A DNA stretch of 64,000 nucleotides from Microbacterium sp. BH-3-3-3 (GTDB lineage: Bacteria; Actinomycetota; Actinomycetes; Actinomycetales; Microbacteriaceae). Positions 43,459 through 51,807 of this stretch are shown one piece after another. The stretch covers positions 1,736,001-1,800,000 of the forward strand of contig NZ_CP017674.1 in NCBI RefSeq assembly GCF_001792815.1, given 5' to 3'. The first letter of the stretch is position 1. Each line of letters starts with the position of its first letter. Made by a program: the position numbers and the translations under genes. The notes beneath the pieces were generated by a model. The model searched no databases and was not told the DNA's origin. It worked only from the letters and a program-made list of their open reading frames with translations.

Positions 43459-44436
43459 CTACGCCAGGACCACGCGCTCCATCCTCTCGAAGCTCTGCTC
43501 CATGCCGTCAACCATGCCGGTGGAGAGGACGGCGTCGCGGGTCGCGGCATCCGGGTACTCGATGAGCAGCGTCACGAGGGTGGCTCCGTCTTCCTCGTAG
43601 AACGACAGGTCGTTCGTGGTCGAGGGGTAGTCGGTGCCGGTCATGTGCTCGGTCTGCACGATGCGGCGCGGCTCGTCGATGAGCAGGGTCTCGCCGTCGA
43701 AGCCGAAGCCCTCGCCCTCGGTACCGGCCTCGGGTTCCCACGCGAGGCGGTATCGACCGCCCACCGAGACGTCGACCTCGCTGACGGTCATGCGCCAGCC
43801 GTCGGGGCCGAGCATCCACTGCCGCATGAGATCGGGGTCGACGTGCGCGCGCCACACCAGCTCGCGCGGGCCGTCGATGAGGCGCGTGATGCGCACGTGC
43901 TGGTCGCTGAGCACCTCGAGCTGCGTGCCCGTGCCCTGGGCGAACTCGCGGAGTCCGAGCAGCACGGCGTCGAGCTGGTTCATCGCGAGGGTCGAACCCT
44001 CGACGGCGCCCATCGCCACGACCTGCTCGAGGGCCTCGGCCGACGCGAAGTGGCTCACGTTCGTCAGCCGTGAGCCCTCGGGCGTGGCCTCGAACGAGAA
44101 GACCATGCGCATCGACGGCATCCCCTCGATGGGGTCTCCGTTGTCGTCGGCGAAGGAGTCGATGACCTCGAATCCTCGCGGTTCGTCGATGCGCGTGAAC
44201 TCCCATGCCCCACCGGCGTGCTGACCCTGGGGCGAGGTCATGTGGTACTTCGCGTGCCCGCCCACCGAGAAGTCGAACGCGTCGAAGGTCGCCGGCCAGC
44301 CGGGAGGACCCCAGAACCGCTCGAGCTGGCGCGGGTCGGTGAACACGGCCCACAGACGCTCGGGACCGACGGGGAAGTCGGCGACCAGGCTCATGGTGAG
44401 CGCTTCGGTGTCGCTCTCAACGGATGTGACGGGCAT
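43459..44436 (-). CDS. Tandem SRPBCC (AHSA1-type) domain protein
   Basis: A 325-residue protein built from two START-like SRPBCC domains: about 12-155 (VGPERLWAVFTDPRQLERFWGP) and about 180-322 (GPRELVWRAHVDPDLMRQWM). Each has the hydrophobic-pocket fold of the Hsp90-activator homologue family. The pair with the upstream ArsR gene (19 bases apart) is a widespread actinobacterial arrangement; the ligand is unknown. GAAGGAG precedes the ATG at 44436; the frame upstream is open but belongs to the ArsR region. Confidence 0.83.
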   Translation of the reverse strand: MPVTSVESDTEALTMSLVADFPVGPERLWAVFTDPRQLERFWGPPGWPATFDAFDFSVGGHAKYHMTSPQGQHAGGAWEFTRIDEPRGFEVIDSFADDNGDPIEGMPSMRMVFSFEATPEGSRLTNVSHFASAEALEQVVAMGAVEGSTLAMNQLDAVLLGLREFAQGTGTQLEVLSDQHVRITRLIDGPRELVWRAHVDPDLMRQWMLGPDGWRMTVSEVDVSVGGRYRLAWEPEAGTEGEGFGFDGETLLIDEPRRIVQTEHMTGTDYPSTTNDLSFYEEDGATLVTLLIEYPDAATRDAVLSTGMVDGMEQSFERMERVVLA

Positions 44437-44455
44437 GACGGACTCCTTCGTCGGG

Positions 44456-44836
44456 TCAGTTCTCGGTCGGTTCGGGCGCAGGGATGGATGCCATGGCATC
44501 CGGTTCCTCGAGGAGCAGCGCATCGAGCCGGTCGATGCGGCCGCGCCAGAGGTTCTCGTACGAGCGCAGCAGTTCTTGCGCCCGGGCGAGGGCGGCGGGG
44601 TCGGCACGCACGAGTCGCACCCTCCCCTCCGCACGCTTGGTGATGAGCCGGGCCTCGGCCAGCACCGCGATGTGCTTCGACACGGCGGCGAACGACATGG
44701 CGTATCCCGCGGCGAGGTCCGACACCGACTGCTCGATGACGAGTGTGCGCCGCACGATGTCGCGACGCGTCGCGTCGGCGAGCGCGTGGAAGACGCGATC
44801 GATGTCGGCGGAGTCGAGGTGGTGTTGTTCAACCAT
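44456..44836 (-). CDS. ArsR-family transcriptional regulator
   Basis: A 126-residue winged-helix repressor (FHALADATRRDIVRRTL, SVSDLAAGYAMSFAAVSKHIAVL, GRVRLVRADP). No cysteine metal-sensing pair is visible, so it is likely not a metal sensor. It shares an operon with the SRPBCC protein it probably controls. TTGTGC, 17 bases, TAACGT (minus strand) lie 8 bases before the ATG at 44836, and a palindrome covers the start codon. Confidence 0.87.
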   Translation of the reverse strand: MVEQHHLDSADIDRVFHALADATRRDIVRRTLVIEQSVSDLAAGYAMSFAAVSKHIAVLAEARLITKRAEGRVRLVRADPAALARAQELLRSYENLWRGRIDRLDALLLEEPDAMASIPAPEPTEN

Positions 44837-44843
44837 TTGGTTG
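44830..44843. promoter_or_regulatory. Palindrome over the ArsR start codon
   Basis: CAACCA-TT-TGGTTG has perfect six-base half-sites. It spans the ATG and the predicted transcription start, so ArsR binding there would give autorepression. Confidence 0.55.
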
Positions 44844-45016
44844 TACGTTAGCGTGGAGAGGGGTCCTGCACAAGACCTGTCGAGCACGCATTCGCGTTGC
44901 ACTTCGGGCGCGAGGAGAGCCTAAGTAGGTACACGTTCAGGGCGACCCGGGCTGGTGGCGTGCACAGGACCGAGTCACGCCATCTTCGGAGCACTCACGC
45001 CGACCCTCGAAGCTCC

Positions 45017-45068
45017 CCGAGTCATGTCAACACTATACCGAAAGTGGTATAGTTTTGACATGACTCGG
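45017..45068. promoter_or_regulatory. Large palindromic operator-promoter of the AbiE operon
   Basis: Arms 45017-45039 and 45046-45068 are 23 bases each, complementary at 22 positions, with a 6-base spacer (GAAAGT). The -10 box TATAGT (45048-45053) and the ATG at 45060 lie inside the right arm, six bases apart. The 23-base half-site length agrees with what I recall for streptococcal AbiEi autoregulation sites. Confidence 0.85.
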
Positions 45069-45599
45069 CCCACCTACCGCGACATCGTCCACGAGATCGC
45101 GATCGACAACTATGGGTACGTCACCACGCGGGAAGCCGAGAGCGCGGGCGTCCCCCGAATCGAGCTGGTCAAGCTCGCTACGCGCAACAGGTTCACCCAC
45201 ATCGCCTACGGGTTGTACCGCGACGAGACCATCCCGCACACCCCTCTGGATGAGTACGCGGAAGCGGCGCTACGCGCGGGAGAGGGTGCGTTCCTGCGAG
45301 GAGAGACGGTCCTCGCGCTCCTGGGGCTCGCCGATGTGAACCCCCGGAACATCACCCTCGCGACCCCTAAGCGCACTCGACGCACGGTGCCCGCACATAT
45401 TGAACTCACCCCGGCCCCTGCGGGCGCGAAGCCAACCGTGTACGAGGGCATCGCGGCGCAGCCCGTGGTGGATGCGCTCCTCGAATGTCGGGGCCGCGTC
45501 CAGACCGGACGGCTGCTCGAAGCTGCCGCCCAAGCGCGCGCAGAGGGGTACCTGACCATGGCAGAGATGTCGCGAGTGCGAGTGGCGCTGGCCGCGTGA
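45060..45599 (+). CDS. abiEi: AbiEi antitoxin / autorepressor (type IV toxin-antitoxin)
   Basis: A 179-residue AbiEi-family protein. The N-terminal winged helix (YRDIVHEIAIDNYGYVTTREAE, residues 4-25, then VPRIELVKLATRNRF) binds DNA; the C-terminal part (LFLRGETVLALLGL-like block, ITLATPKRTRRTVP) is the antitoxin domain. It should neutralise the AbiEii nucleotidyltransferase without direct binding, and repress its own operon at the large palindrome it starts in. It ends in a GTGA overlap with the toxin. Coding sequence is slightly less GC-rich than its neighbours, which would fit transfer. Confidence 0.88.
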   Translation: MTRPTYRDIVHEIAIDNYGYVTTREAESAGVPRIELVKLATRNRFTHIAYGLYRDETIPHTPLDEYAEAALRAGEGAFLRGETVLALLGLADVNPRNITLATPKRTRRTVPAHIELTPAPAGAKPTVYEGIAAQPVVDALLECRGRVQTGRLLEAAAQARAEGYLTMAEMSRVRVALAA

Positions 45600-46438
45600 C
45601 GTACGACAAAGCCCCAGCGAACCTCGCCTCGCTACGGCAGCGGCTCGCCAACATCGAGGGCGACGAAGGAGCAGTCAACAGGCGAACGGTCGGGATGGCG
45701 CTGGTCGTGGTCGGCCAGATGCTCCCAGCCGGGGCCGTCAAAGGTGGAAGCGCCATGGCTCTCCGCTACGGCCGGGCCACTCGATTCACCAAAGACCTCG
45801 ACGCCGCGCGACCGGGCACGCTGGCTGAGTTCACCGATGATTTCGAGGAACGGCTGCGCACGGGGTGGTCGGGATTCACCGGTCGCCTCATCGAACGCAC
45901 GGCGCCGAAACCGGCGGACGTACCCACCACGTACGTCATGCAGCCCTTCGATGTGAAACTCGACTATCTCGGCAAGCCGTGGTGCACCGTCACGTTCGAG
46001 CTGGGCCACAACGAGATCGGCGACGCTGATGCGCCGGAGACAGCGCTCGCCGACGACCTCGCGGACCTGTTCCCATCCGTCGGCCTTCCCCGCCCGGAGC
46101 CGGTCAGTGTGATGCGTAGTGACCATCAGATTGCGCAGAAGCTTCACGCGGCGACGGGCCCTGGTAGCGAGCGCGCACACGACCTCATCGACCTGCAACT
46201 GCTCGATCGCGAAGAGGACCTCGACCTCGCTCTCGTGCGCGAGACGTGCACACGCCTCTTCACCTATCGCGCCGGGCAGCAGTGGCCCCCCGTCGTGGTC
46301 GTGAACGAGAACTGGGACACCCTCTACGACGCATCCTCTACCGGAGTAAACGTCATCCCGGATATCACCGCTGCCGCGGCGTGGGCGAACGACTTCATCA
46401 CGCGCATCGACGCGGCCCGAACGACGGGGACGAACTGA
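45596..46438 (+). CDS. abiEii: AbiEii toxin, nucleotidyltransferase family
   Basis: A 280-residue toxin of the AbiEii/MenT type. The nucleotidyltransferase signature is visible: GGSAMALRYG followed by FTKDLDAA (DxD-like metal site), then DVKLDYLG, and the helical AQKLHAATGPGSERAHDLIDLQLL motif conserved in the family. It probably adds nucleotides to a tRNA or similar target and halts growth during phage infection. The GTG start at 45596 overlaps the antitoxin stop. All catalytic motifs look intact, so the system may be active. Confidence 0.88.
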   Translation: MTYDKAPANLASLRQRLANIEGDEGAVNRRTVGMALVVVGQMLPAGAVKGGSAMALRYGRATRFTKDLDAARPGTLAEFTDDFEERLRTGWSGFTGRLIERTAPKPADVPTTYVMQPFDVKLDYLGKPWCTVTFELGHNEIGDADAPETALADDLADLFPSVGLPRPEPVSVMRSDHQIAQKLHAATGPGSERAHDLIDLQLLDREEDLDLALVRETCTRLFTYRAGQQWPPVVVVNENWDTLYDASSTGVNVIPDITAAAAWANDFITRIDAARTTGTN

Positions 46439-46441
46439 CAT

Positions 46442-47206
46442 TCAGCGTCGTCTCCACGCGTCCCGAACAAGACCCTCCAACCCCCCACTCGGCAACACGA
46501 CCCACCCCTCCCGCCGCGCCACGGCGAGCATCTCGGGCGCCGGGGGCTCGAACCGGCCGAGCGCCCCCGCGCGGGTCGCGAGAGCGGCGATGACCGCGTC
46601 GAAGGCGTCGGCCTTCGCGATCGCGAGCCCGGCGAACGGCCCGACGTCGAACCACGGCACCCGAGAGCGCACCGTGTCGAGCAGGGCGCTGCGGCGGGCG
46701 TCATCCACTCGGTAGCCCGTCGTGTCGAAGCCCCACACGCGCAGCGAGCCGCCGGGGTACACCTCGAACAGGCGCCCCTCCCCCGCACGATCGACCGCGA
46801 AGCCGGCCTCGGCCAGGCGCCGCAGCACCCCGGCGCACCGCAGCGCCGTGACGCCCAGCCGGTCGGTCGACACGCTCAGCGGCCACCGACCGATGCGCTC
46901 GCGGACGACGTGGTCGGTGTGCCGGTAGACGAGGGGGCGCCGCCAGTCCGCTCCCCCGTCGACCGGTCCGAGCGCGGGGGCCGCCTCGGCGTGGTGGGCC
47001 TGGACGAAGTCGACGAACGCGTCGGGCCACCCGAGCGGGCAGTCGATGCCGAGCCACGCGTCGCCGGCCGAGACCGACGCCACGATGTCGGCGTCGTCGA
47101 CCCCCACCTCGAGCCGCGTCAGTCGCGCGGCGCCGCGCGACCAGACGATCTCGGCCAGGGCGGTGCCGGGGGTGCTCGCGGCGAGGTCGATGCCGATGGT
47201 TCTCAC
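46442..47206 (-). CDS. DUF429 family protein
   Basis: A 254-residue protein that opens TIGIDLAASTPGTALA and has GIDCPLGWP and a later FEVYPGGSLR block, the DUF429 hallmarks. The GIDLA motif with spaced acidic residues suggests an RNase H-like fold. Function is unknown. It is convergent with the AbiEii toxin, with only three bases between the stops. The GTG start at 47206 has TAGGCT seven bases upstream, so the message may be leaderless. Confidence 0.75.
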   Translation of the reverse strand: MRTIGIDLAASTPGTALAEIVWSRGAARLTRLEVGVDDADIVASVSAGDAWLGIDCPLGWPDAFVDFVQAHHAEAAPALGPVDGGADWRRPLVYRHTDHVVRERIGRWPLSVSTDRLGVTALRCAGVLRRLAEAGFAVDRAGEGRLFEVYPGGSLRVWGFDTTGYRVDDARRSALLDTVRSRVPWFDVGPFAGLAIAKADAFDAVIAALATRAGALGRFEPPAPEMLAVARREGWVVLPSGGLEGLVRDAWRRR

Positions 47207-47307
47207 CGGCAGCAGCCTAGGCGCGACAGGGTGGGGGCTCTCCGAACGGGGCCGGGTGCCCGCGCAACCGCCGCGCGTGATCGCGTTCGAGGTGCGAGGA
47301 TCGCTTC

Positions 47308-47679
47308 ATGGCAGACGACGACCTTCCCGACTCGCTCGAGCCTGCCCACGGCATCCCACCCCGTCCCGAACCGCCCGCGCCGCCGCGGCCCAAGGGCGAT
47401 CTGCGGGTCGTGTCGGTCATCGCCCTGGTCACGGGCGTCGTCGTGATCGCCTGGTACCTGTTCCTCGTCACGGTTAGCGCGATCGCCGAGCTCGAGGGAC
47501 TGATGTGGATCCAGATCGGCATGTGGATCATCGCTGCGGTGTCGGCGGTGTGCGGCATCCTGAGCCTGAACGCGCGGATGGCGCGGGAGCTCGCGGCCGC
47601 CGGCTTCATCGCGGGCGTCGCCGCCGGCCTGCTCTCGATCTCGGTCGGCGTGGCGACGGCCGCGGAGTTCTTCGGCTGA
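47308..47679 (+). CDS. Hypothetical membrane protein
   Basis: A 123-residue protein: a Pro-rich cytoplasmic N-terminus of about 30 residues, then three hydrophobic segments (about 33-55, 66-85 and 95-118). I do not recognise a family. A GAGGATCG stretch lies before the ATG. It is divergent from DUF429. Confidence 0.6.
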   Translation: MADDDLPDSLEPAHGIPPRPEPPAPPRPKGDLRVVSVIALVTGVVVIAWYLFLVTVSAIAELEGLMWIQIGMWIIAAVSAVCGILSLNARMARELAAAGFIAGVAAGLLSISVGVATAAEFFG

Positions 47680-47708
47680 TCGCGCGTCGACCCCGAGGTC
47701 GGCGACGG

Positions 47709-48218
47709 TCAGCGCGCGGCGCACTCCTGGCTGAGTTCGGTGAGCATCCACACCCCGGTGGTGTGCGAGAGGTGCACCGTTCCACAGTCGCCGCTCGCGT
47801 AGGTGACGTCGAGCACGGCGTCATCGCCCTGCTCCGTCACGACGGCGACGTCGACGTCGGGCGACATCCCCGCCGCGGCGTACAACAGTGAACTCTGGCG
47901 CACGAGCTCGGCGCAGTCCTCGACCTCGAGTCCCGTCGACGCCGTGTACTCCGTCAGCATCCGTTCCTGCAGGCCCGCGGTGAGCGCCCCGCAGGCGGCG
48001 ACGGTGTCGGAGGAGCGCACGGCCGTCCACCACGCGCGGAAGGCCTCAACCGGCCCGGAATCGGGCACCGGCGTGGCCGTGGCAGAGGGACTCCCGTGCG
48101 GCGACGGCGACTCGGCGACGGCGGTGGAGGGCTCGGATGCCACGTGGCCCGTGCACGATGAGAGGGCGACGCCGGCGACGGCGAGCGCGACGAACAGCAG
48201 CGGGCGGGGGGATCGCAT
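47709..48218 (-). CDS. Hypothetical lipoprotein
   Basis: A 169-residue exported protein with a lipobox ALSSC (cysteine at residue 22) followed by a long Ser/Thr/Pro-rich linker and a globular domain (AFRAWWTAVRSSDTVAACGAL, VTYASGDCGTVHLSH). The WWTAVRSSD pattern resembles small extracytoplasmic domains that stabilise fold by one disulfide; two further cysteines are present. No function can be assigned. The start is uncertain: ATGs at 48239 and 48227 are in frame upstream; 48218 gives the most typical signal peptide. Confidence 0.6.
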   Translation of the reverse strand: MRSPRPLLFVALAVAGVALSSCTGHVASEPSTAVAESPSPHGSPSATATPVPDSGPVEAFRAWWTAVRSSDTVAACGALTAGLQERMLTEYTASTGLEVEDCAELVRQSSLLYAAAGMSPDVDVAVVTEQGDDAVLDVTYASGDCGTVHLSHTTGVWMLTELSQECAAR

Positions 48219-48331
48219 GCCCTCCATTGTCACCGACATCGGCGACGGAGGCCATCCGTTTCGTGGAGGGCGGGACCCCGGGCGTGCGGGTCGCCCGGAA
48301 TAGCGGGCGGGCCGCGGAGGTTTTCGCAGGC

Positions 48332-49222
48332 ATGACGCCGGAGCCTGCGCTGGATCGTGCCCTGTCGACGCTCGACGTGCGCCCCGGTCGCGCGCATCAG
48401 CTGACGCTCGCCCCCCGAGAGCGCCTCGCCCTGCCGCGCGGCGGCGCGGCCCTCGTCTACGTGCGCGTCGGTGAGATCAGCGGATCGGCCTCGGCGCGGA
48501 CGGCCTGCACGGTCGACGCCGCGAGCGGGTCGGTCGCCACGACCGTCGGCGGGCGGACACTGCTGGCCGGAGACGCGTTCGTGAGCCTCGGATGCCACGG
48601 GCTCGCCCTGGCCTCGCAGTCCGGCGCCGAGGTGACGGTCGTCCCCCTCGAGGTCGCCCCGTCGGGCGACGCGCGCAGCCTGCCGCCGTTCGTCTTCGTC
48701 AGCGGCTTCGCGCACGCGGAACCCGCGGCGGCGGCGCTGGCGGCGCACCTGGGCACGACCCCGAACGCGGAGACCGCCGAGCGCCAGGGCGACGAGACCA
48801 TCTGCAAGCTCATGGTGACCACCGTGCTGCTCTCAGCGCTGCGGGCGTGGGCCTCGACCGACCGCGACGCGGCCTGGCCGCCCCGCGCCGACGACCCGTT
48901 CCTCGCGCGGGTCGTCGCCGCGATCGCTCACGATCCCGGTCACGACTGGAGCATCGGCGAACTGGCATCGCTCGGCGCGATGTCGCGGTCGGTGTTCGCT
49001 GAGCGGTTCCGTCGGAACTTCGGGCTTTCTCCCGCCGCATACGTGAGCGCGGTGCGCATGGAGAGGGCGAAAGACCTGCTCGAGGCCGGAACGCCGGTGT
49101 CCGAGACCTCACGGGTGCTCGGCTACGCGTCGGACGAGGGCTTCAGCCGCGCGTTCCGCCGCCACGCGGGTGTCGCCCCGTCGGCGTGGCGGGCCGGCCG
49201 CCGGGCGACCGTCGCGATCTGA
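48332..49222 (+). CDS. AraC-family transcriptional regulator
   Basis: A 296-residue regulator with an N-terminal cupin-type sensing domain (LALPRGGAALVYVRVGEI) and a C-terminal double HTH (WSIGELASLGAMSRSVFAERFRRNFGLSPAAYVSAVRM and the second HTH VSETSRVLGYASDEGFSRAFRRH, listed here in parts). It belongs to the group often paired with MFS exporters. The neighbouring convergent MFS gene has two direct repeats upstream with 21-base spacing, as expected for an AraC dimer site. Confidence 0.85.
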   Translation: MTPEPALDRALSTLDVRPGRAHQLTLAPRERLALPRGGAALVYVRVGEISGSASARTACTVDAASGSVATTVGGRTLLAGDAFVSLGCHGLALASQSGAEVTVVPLEVAPSGDARSLPPFVFVSGFAHAEPAAAALAAHLGTTPNAETAERQGDETICKLMVTTVLLSALRAWASTDRDAAWPPRADDPFLARVVAAIAHDPGHDWSIGELASLGAMSRSVFAERFRRNFGLSPAAYVSAVRMERAKDLLEAGTPVSETSRVLGYASDEGFSRAFRRHAGVAPSAWRAGRRATVAI

Positions 49223-49270
49223 CGCCCCCGCCGGCGCCGCTGCCGCTGGGCGGCCCGGCCGGCGTCACCC

Positions 49271-50464
49271 TCAGCCCGCGACGGCGCGGCGCTCGCGCAC
49301 CGAGACCCCGAACAGCACGGCGCCGATCACGAGCAGCGCGATGCCGATGGCATCCACCGTCACCACCCCGACCGCGTCGACGAGCACTCCGCCCACGCCC
49401 GCCGCGATCGTGATGGCGAGCTGGAAGCCCGTGACCACGAGGCTGCCGCCCGCTTCGAGACGGTCGGGCATGCGGTGCCCCACCCACGTGTTCACGATGA
49501 TCAGCCACGACGAGAAGAAGAAGCCCCACACGAGCACGGCCGCCGCGACCGCGATGATCGCCGTCGGAAGCAGCACGACGACCGCGACGGCGACCGCGAT
49601 GACGAGCGGTCCGATGACCGAGAGCCGCACGAAGGCGCGGTCGACGACGATGCCGATGACGAGGTTGCCGACGAACCCGCCCACCCCGAACAACGCGAGC
49701 AGCAGCACGATGGTGCCCCCGTCGACCCCCGGGACGCGCTCCAGAGCGAGACGCACGTAGGTGTAGGCGAGGAAGTGGCCCAGCACGACGAGCACGTGAC
49801 CGATCATGCCGCCGCCCACGCCCGGGCGCCGCAGCGTGTCGACGAGGATGCGCAGGCTCGACGCCGAGGCCGCCGGTACGGGCGGGAGCACGACGCGCAC
49901 CGCGACGCCGACGACGGCCGTGATGACACCGATGAGCAGGAAGGCGACCCGCCAGTCGAGCACCTCACTCAGGGCGACGCCGATCGGAACACCCGCCACG
50001 GTCGCGAGCGACAGTCCCGCCGAGCCGAACATCACGGCCCGCCCGATGCGGTCGGGGCTCGACAGGCGCGCCGCGACCGTGATCGACATGGCCCAGAACG
50101 CGCTGATCGCAGCGCCGAGTAGGAAGCGCGCGGCGAGGATGGCGATGAGGCTGGGGGCTGCGGCCACGACGAGGCTCGACACCGTGGCCGCGGCCGCGGC
50201 GGCGGTGAGCAGGGTGCGGCGATCGAGGCGGGGCAGCAGCAGGCCCACGGTGGGGGCGAAGAGCAGCCCGGCCAGGGCCGTGACGGTGACGGTCTGGCCC
50301 GCCTGCCCGGGCGTGATGCCGAGCGAGGCGGCCATCTCGGTCAGCACGCCGTTGGGCAGGAACTCGGCCGTGACCAGCAGGAAGCTCAGCAGCATCACGA
50401 CGATGAGTCCGCCGTACCTCATGGTGGACGGCGCGGAGACGGGAACCGGGGCGGTGGTGGTCAT
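49271..50464 (-). CDS. MFS transporter, drug/arabinose efflux type
   Basis: A 397-residue protein with 12 predicted helices. TAEFLPNGVLTEMAASLGIT and the LDRRTLLTAA loop between helices two and three place it with AraJ/YdhP-type efflux permeases (DHA1 group). It probably exports a small toxic compound or sugar analogue. Convergent with, and probably controlled by, the AraC regulator at 48332. The frame stays open upstream of 50464, but the MTTTAPVPV start is supported by the adjacent operator layout. Confidence 0.85.
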   Translation of the reverse strand: MTTTAPVPVSAPSTMRYGGLIVVMLLSFLLVTAEFLPNGVLTEMAASLGITPGQAGQTVTVTALAGLLFAPTVGLLLPRLDRRTLLTAAAAAATVSSLVVAAAPSLIAILAARFLLGAAISAFWAMSITVAARLSSPDRIGRAVMFGSAGLSLATVAGVPIGVALSEVLDWRVAFLLIGVITAVVGVAVRVVLPPVPAASASSLRILVDTLRRPGVGGGMIGHVLVVLGHFLAYTYVRLALERVPGVDGGTIVLLLALFGVGGFVGNLVIGIVVDRAFVRLSVIGPLVIAVAVAVVVLLPTAIIAVAAAVLVWGFFFSSWLIIVNTWVGHRMPDRLEAGGSLVVTGFQLAITIAAGVGGVLVDAVGVVTVDAIGIALLVIGAVLFGVSVRERRAVAG

Positions 50465-50497
50465 GTATCGATGCTCGCGAGCGGCGGCGTCGCGCGC

Positions 50498-50536
50498 CCG
50501 ACCGTTCGTCCGCGGCATCCGACCGTTCGTCCGCGG
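50498..50536 (-). promoter_or_regulatory. Two direct repeats, 21-base spacing (AraC-type operator)
   Basis: CCGACCGTTCGTCCGCGG occurs at 50498-50515 and again, identical, at 50519-50536. The 21-base period places both on one DNA face, as required by AraC-family activators. The site is 34 bases upstream of the MFS start at 50464. Confidence 0.75.
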
Positions 50537-50541
50537 GGGAC

Positions 50542-51807
50542 TCAATCGGACGACGACGCCCGCACCGTGCGGTGGGCCCGCAGCACGAGGACGATTCCGG
50601 CCACCCAGAACGGGACCTGCACGAGCTCGGCCAGCCGGAACGCCCCGGGCGAGTACTCGCCTCCCCCCGCCTGCAGGGTGAGGACGGCGCCGATCAGCAG
50701 GATGACGAGGATGCTGGAGAGGAATCCCGCGCCGTTGACGACGCCCGTGGCGGTGCTGAGCCGTTCGCGCGGATTGTGGTCGCGCGCGATGTCGAACGCG
50801 ACCATCGAGGCGGGTCCCCCGACGCACATGGCGGCGGCGAGCACGACGAGCAGCGGCAGCGGCGCCCGATCGGGGAACGCCAGGACCGCCGCCCACGACA
50901 CCGCCTGCGCGCCGACCAGCGAGAGCACGAGAGCCGTGCGGGCCCGGGGGAAGCGACCCGAGATCGCGCCCACGATCGGCCCGAAGGCGATGCCGCACAC
51001 GACGTAGACCGAGAACAGACCGCCCGCGGTCGCGGCATCCAGACCCTGGCCCGCCACGAGGAACGGGAAGCCCCACAGCAGGGCGAAGGCGTTGCCCGAG
51101 AACGAGGTGACGAAGTGCACCCAGAACGCCAGCCGCGTTCCCGGTGATCTCCACGCCTCGCGCACGGCGCGCGAGACGCTCGCCCGCTCGACGGCGACGG
51201 GCCGGCGCTCGCGGACGACCACGGCGACCAGTACCGCCACCAGCGCCGTGACCCCCGCCAGCGAGAGGAAGGCCGAGACCCACCCCGCCACGCCGACGAG
51301 CGCGGCGAAGGGCACGACGCTGACGATCTGCCCGAACTGGCCGGTCAGACCCGTGACCTGCACGGCCGTCGGTGCGAGCCGCGGCGGGAAGCGCATGCCG
51401 ATCACGCGCAGCAGTCCGGGGAAGATGGCGGCCTCACCGGCCCCCATGAGCAGACGCCCCGCGATGGCGACGCCGATGTCGGGTGCCAGGGCGAGCACGA
51501 CCTGCGCCCCCGCCATCACGAGCATGCCGACCGTCAACACGGTTCGCACGCCGAACCGGTCGAGAAGCAGCCCGACGGGCAGCTGCAACGCGCCGTAGAC
51601 GGCGAGCTGCACGACGGCCAGCAGAGACAGCGTCGCCGCGGTGATCGCGAACCGGTCGGCCGCCTCGAGCCCCAGGGCCGCGAGCGAGGTGCGATTGACG
51701 ATCGAGACGACGTAGGCGATGACCCCGACCAGCCACACGACGAGCACGCCGATCCGCAGGCCCCCCGCGCGCGCCGCGGGGGAGCTCTGCGAGACGGTGC
51801 GGGTCAT
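50542..51807 (-). CDS. MFS transporter linked to alpha-mannosidase
   Basis: A 421-residue MFS protein with 12 helices; LLLDRFGVRTVLTVG is the conserved loop 2-3 motif and GRLLMGAGEAAIFPGLLRV is a helix-4 signature of the anion/sugar-acid or general substrate group. Translation is coupled to the mannosidase by a 4-base overlap (ATGA), so it likely imports a glycan or mannoside processed by GH38. Substrate not determinable. The open frame upstream to 54324 is an antisense shadow of the mannosidase. Confidence 0.85.
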   Translation of the reverse strand: MTRTVSQSSPAARAGGLRIGVLVVWLVGVIAYVVSIVNRTSLAALGLEAADRFAITAATLSLLAVVQLAVYGALQLPVGLLLDRFGVRTVLTVGMLVMAGAQVVLALAPDIGVAIAGRLLMGAGEAAIFPGLLRVIGMRFPPRLAPTAVQVTGLTGQFGQIVSVVPFAALVGVAGWVSAFLSLAGVTALVAVLVAVVVRERRPVAVERASVSRAVREAWRSPGTRLAFWVHFVTSFSGNAFALLWGFPFLVAGQGLDAATAGGLFSVYVVCGIAFGPIVGAISGRFPRARTALVLSLVGAQAVSWAAVLAFPDRAPLPLLVVLAAAMCVGGPASMVAFDIARDHNPRERLSTATGVVNGAGFLSSILVILLIGAVLTLQAGGGEYSPGAFRLAELVQVPFWVAGIVLVLRAHRTVRASSSD

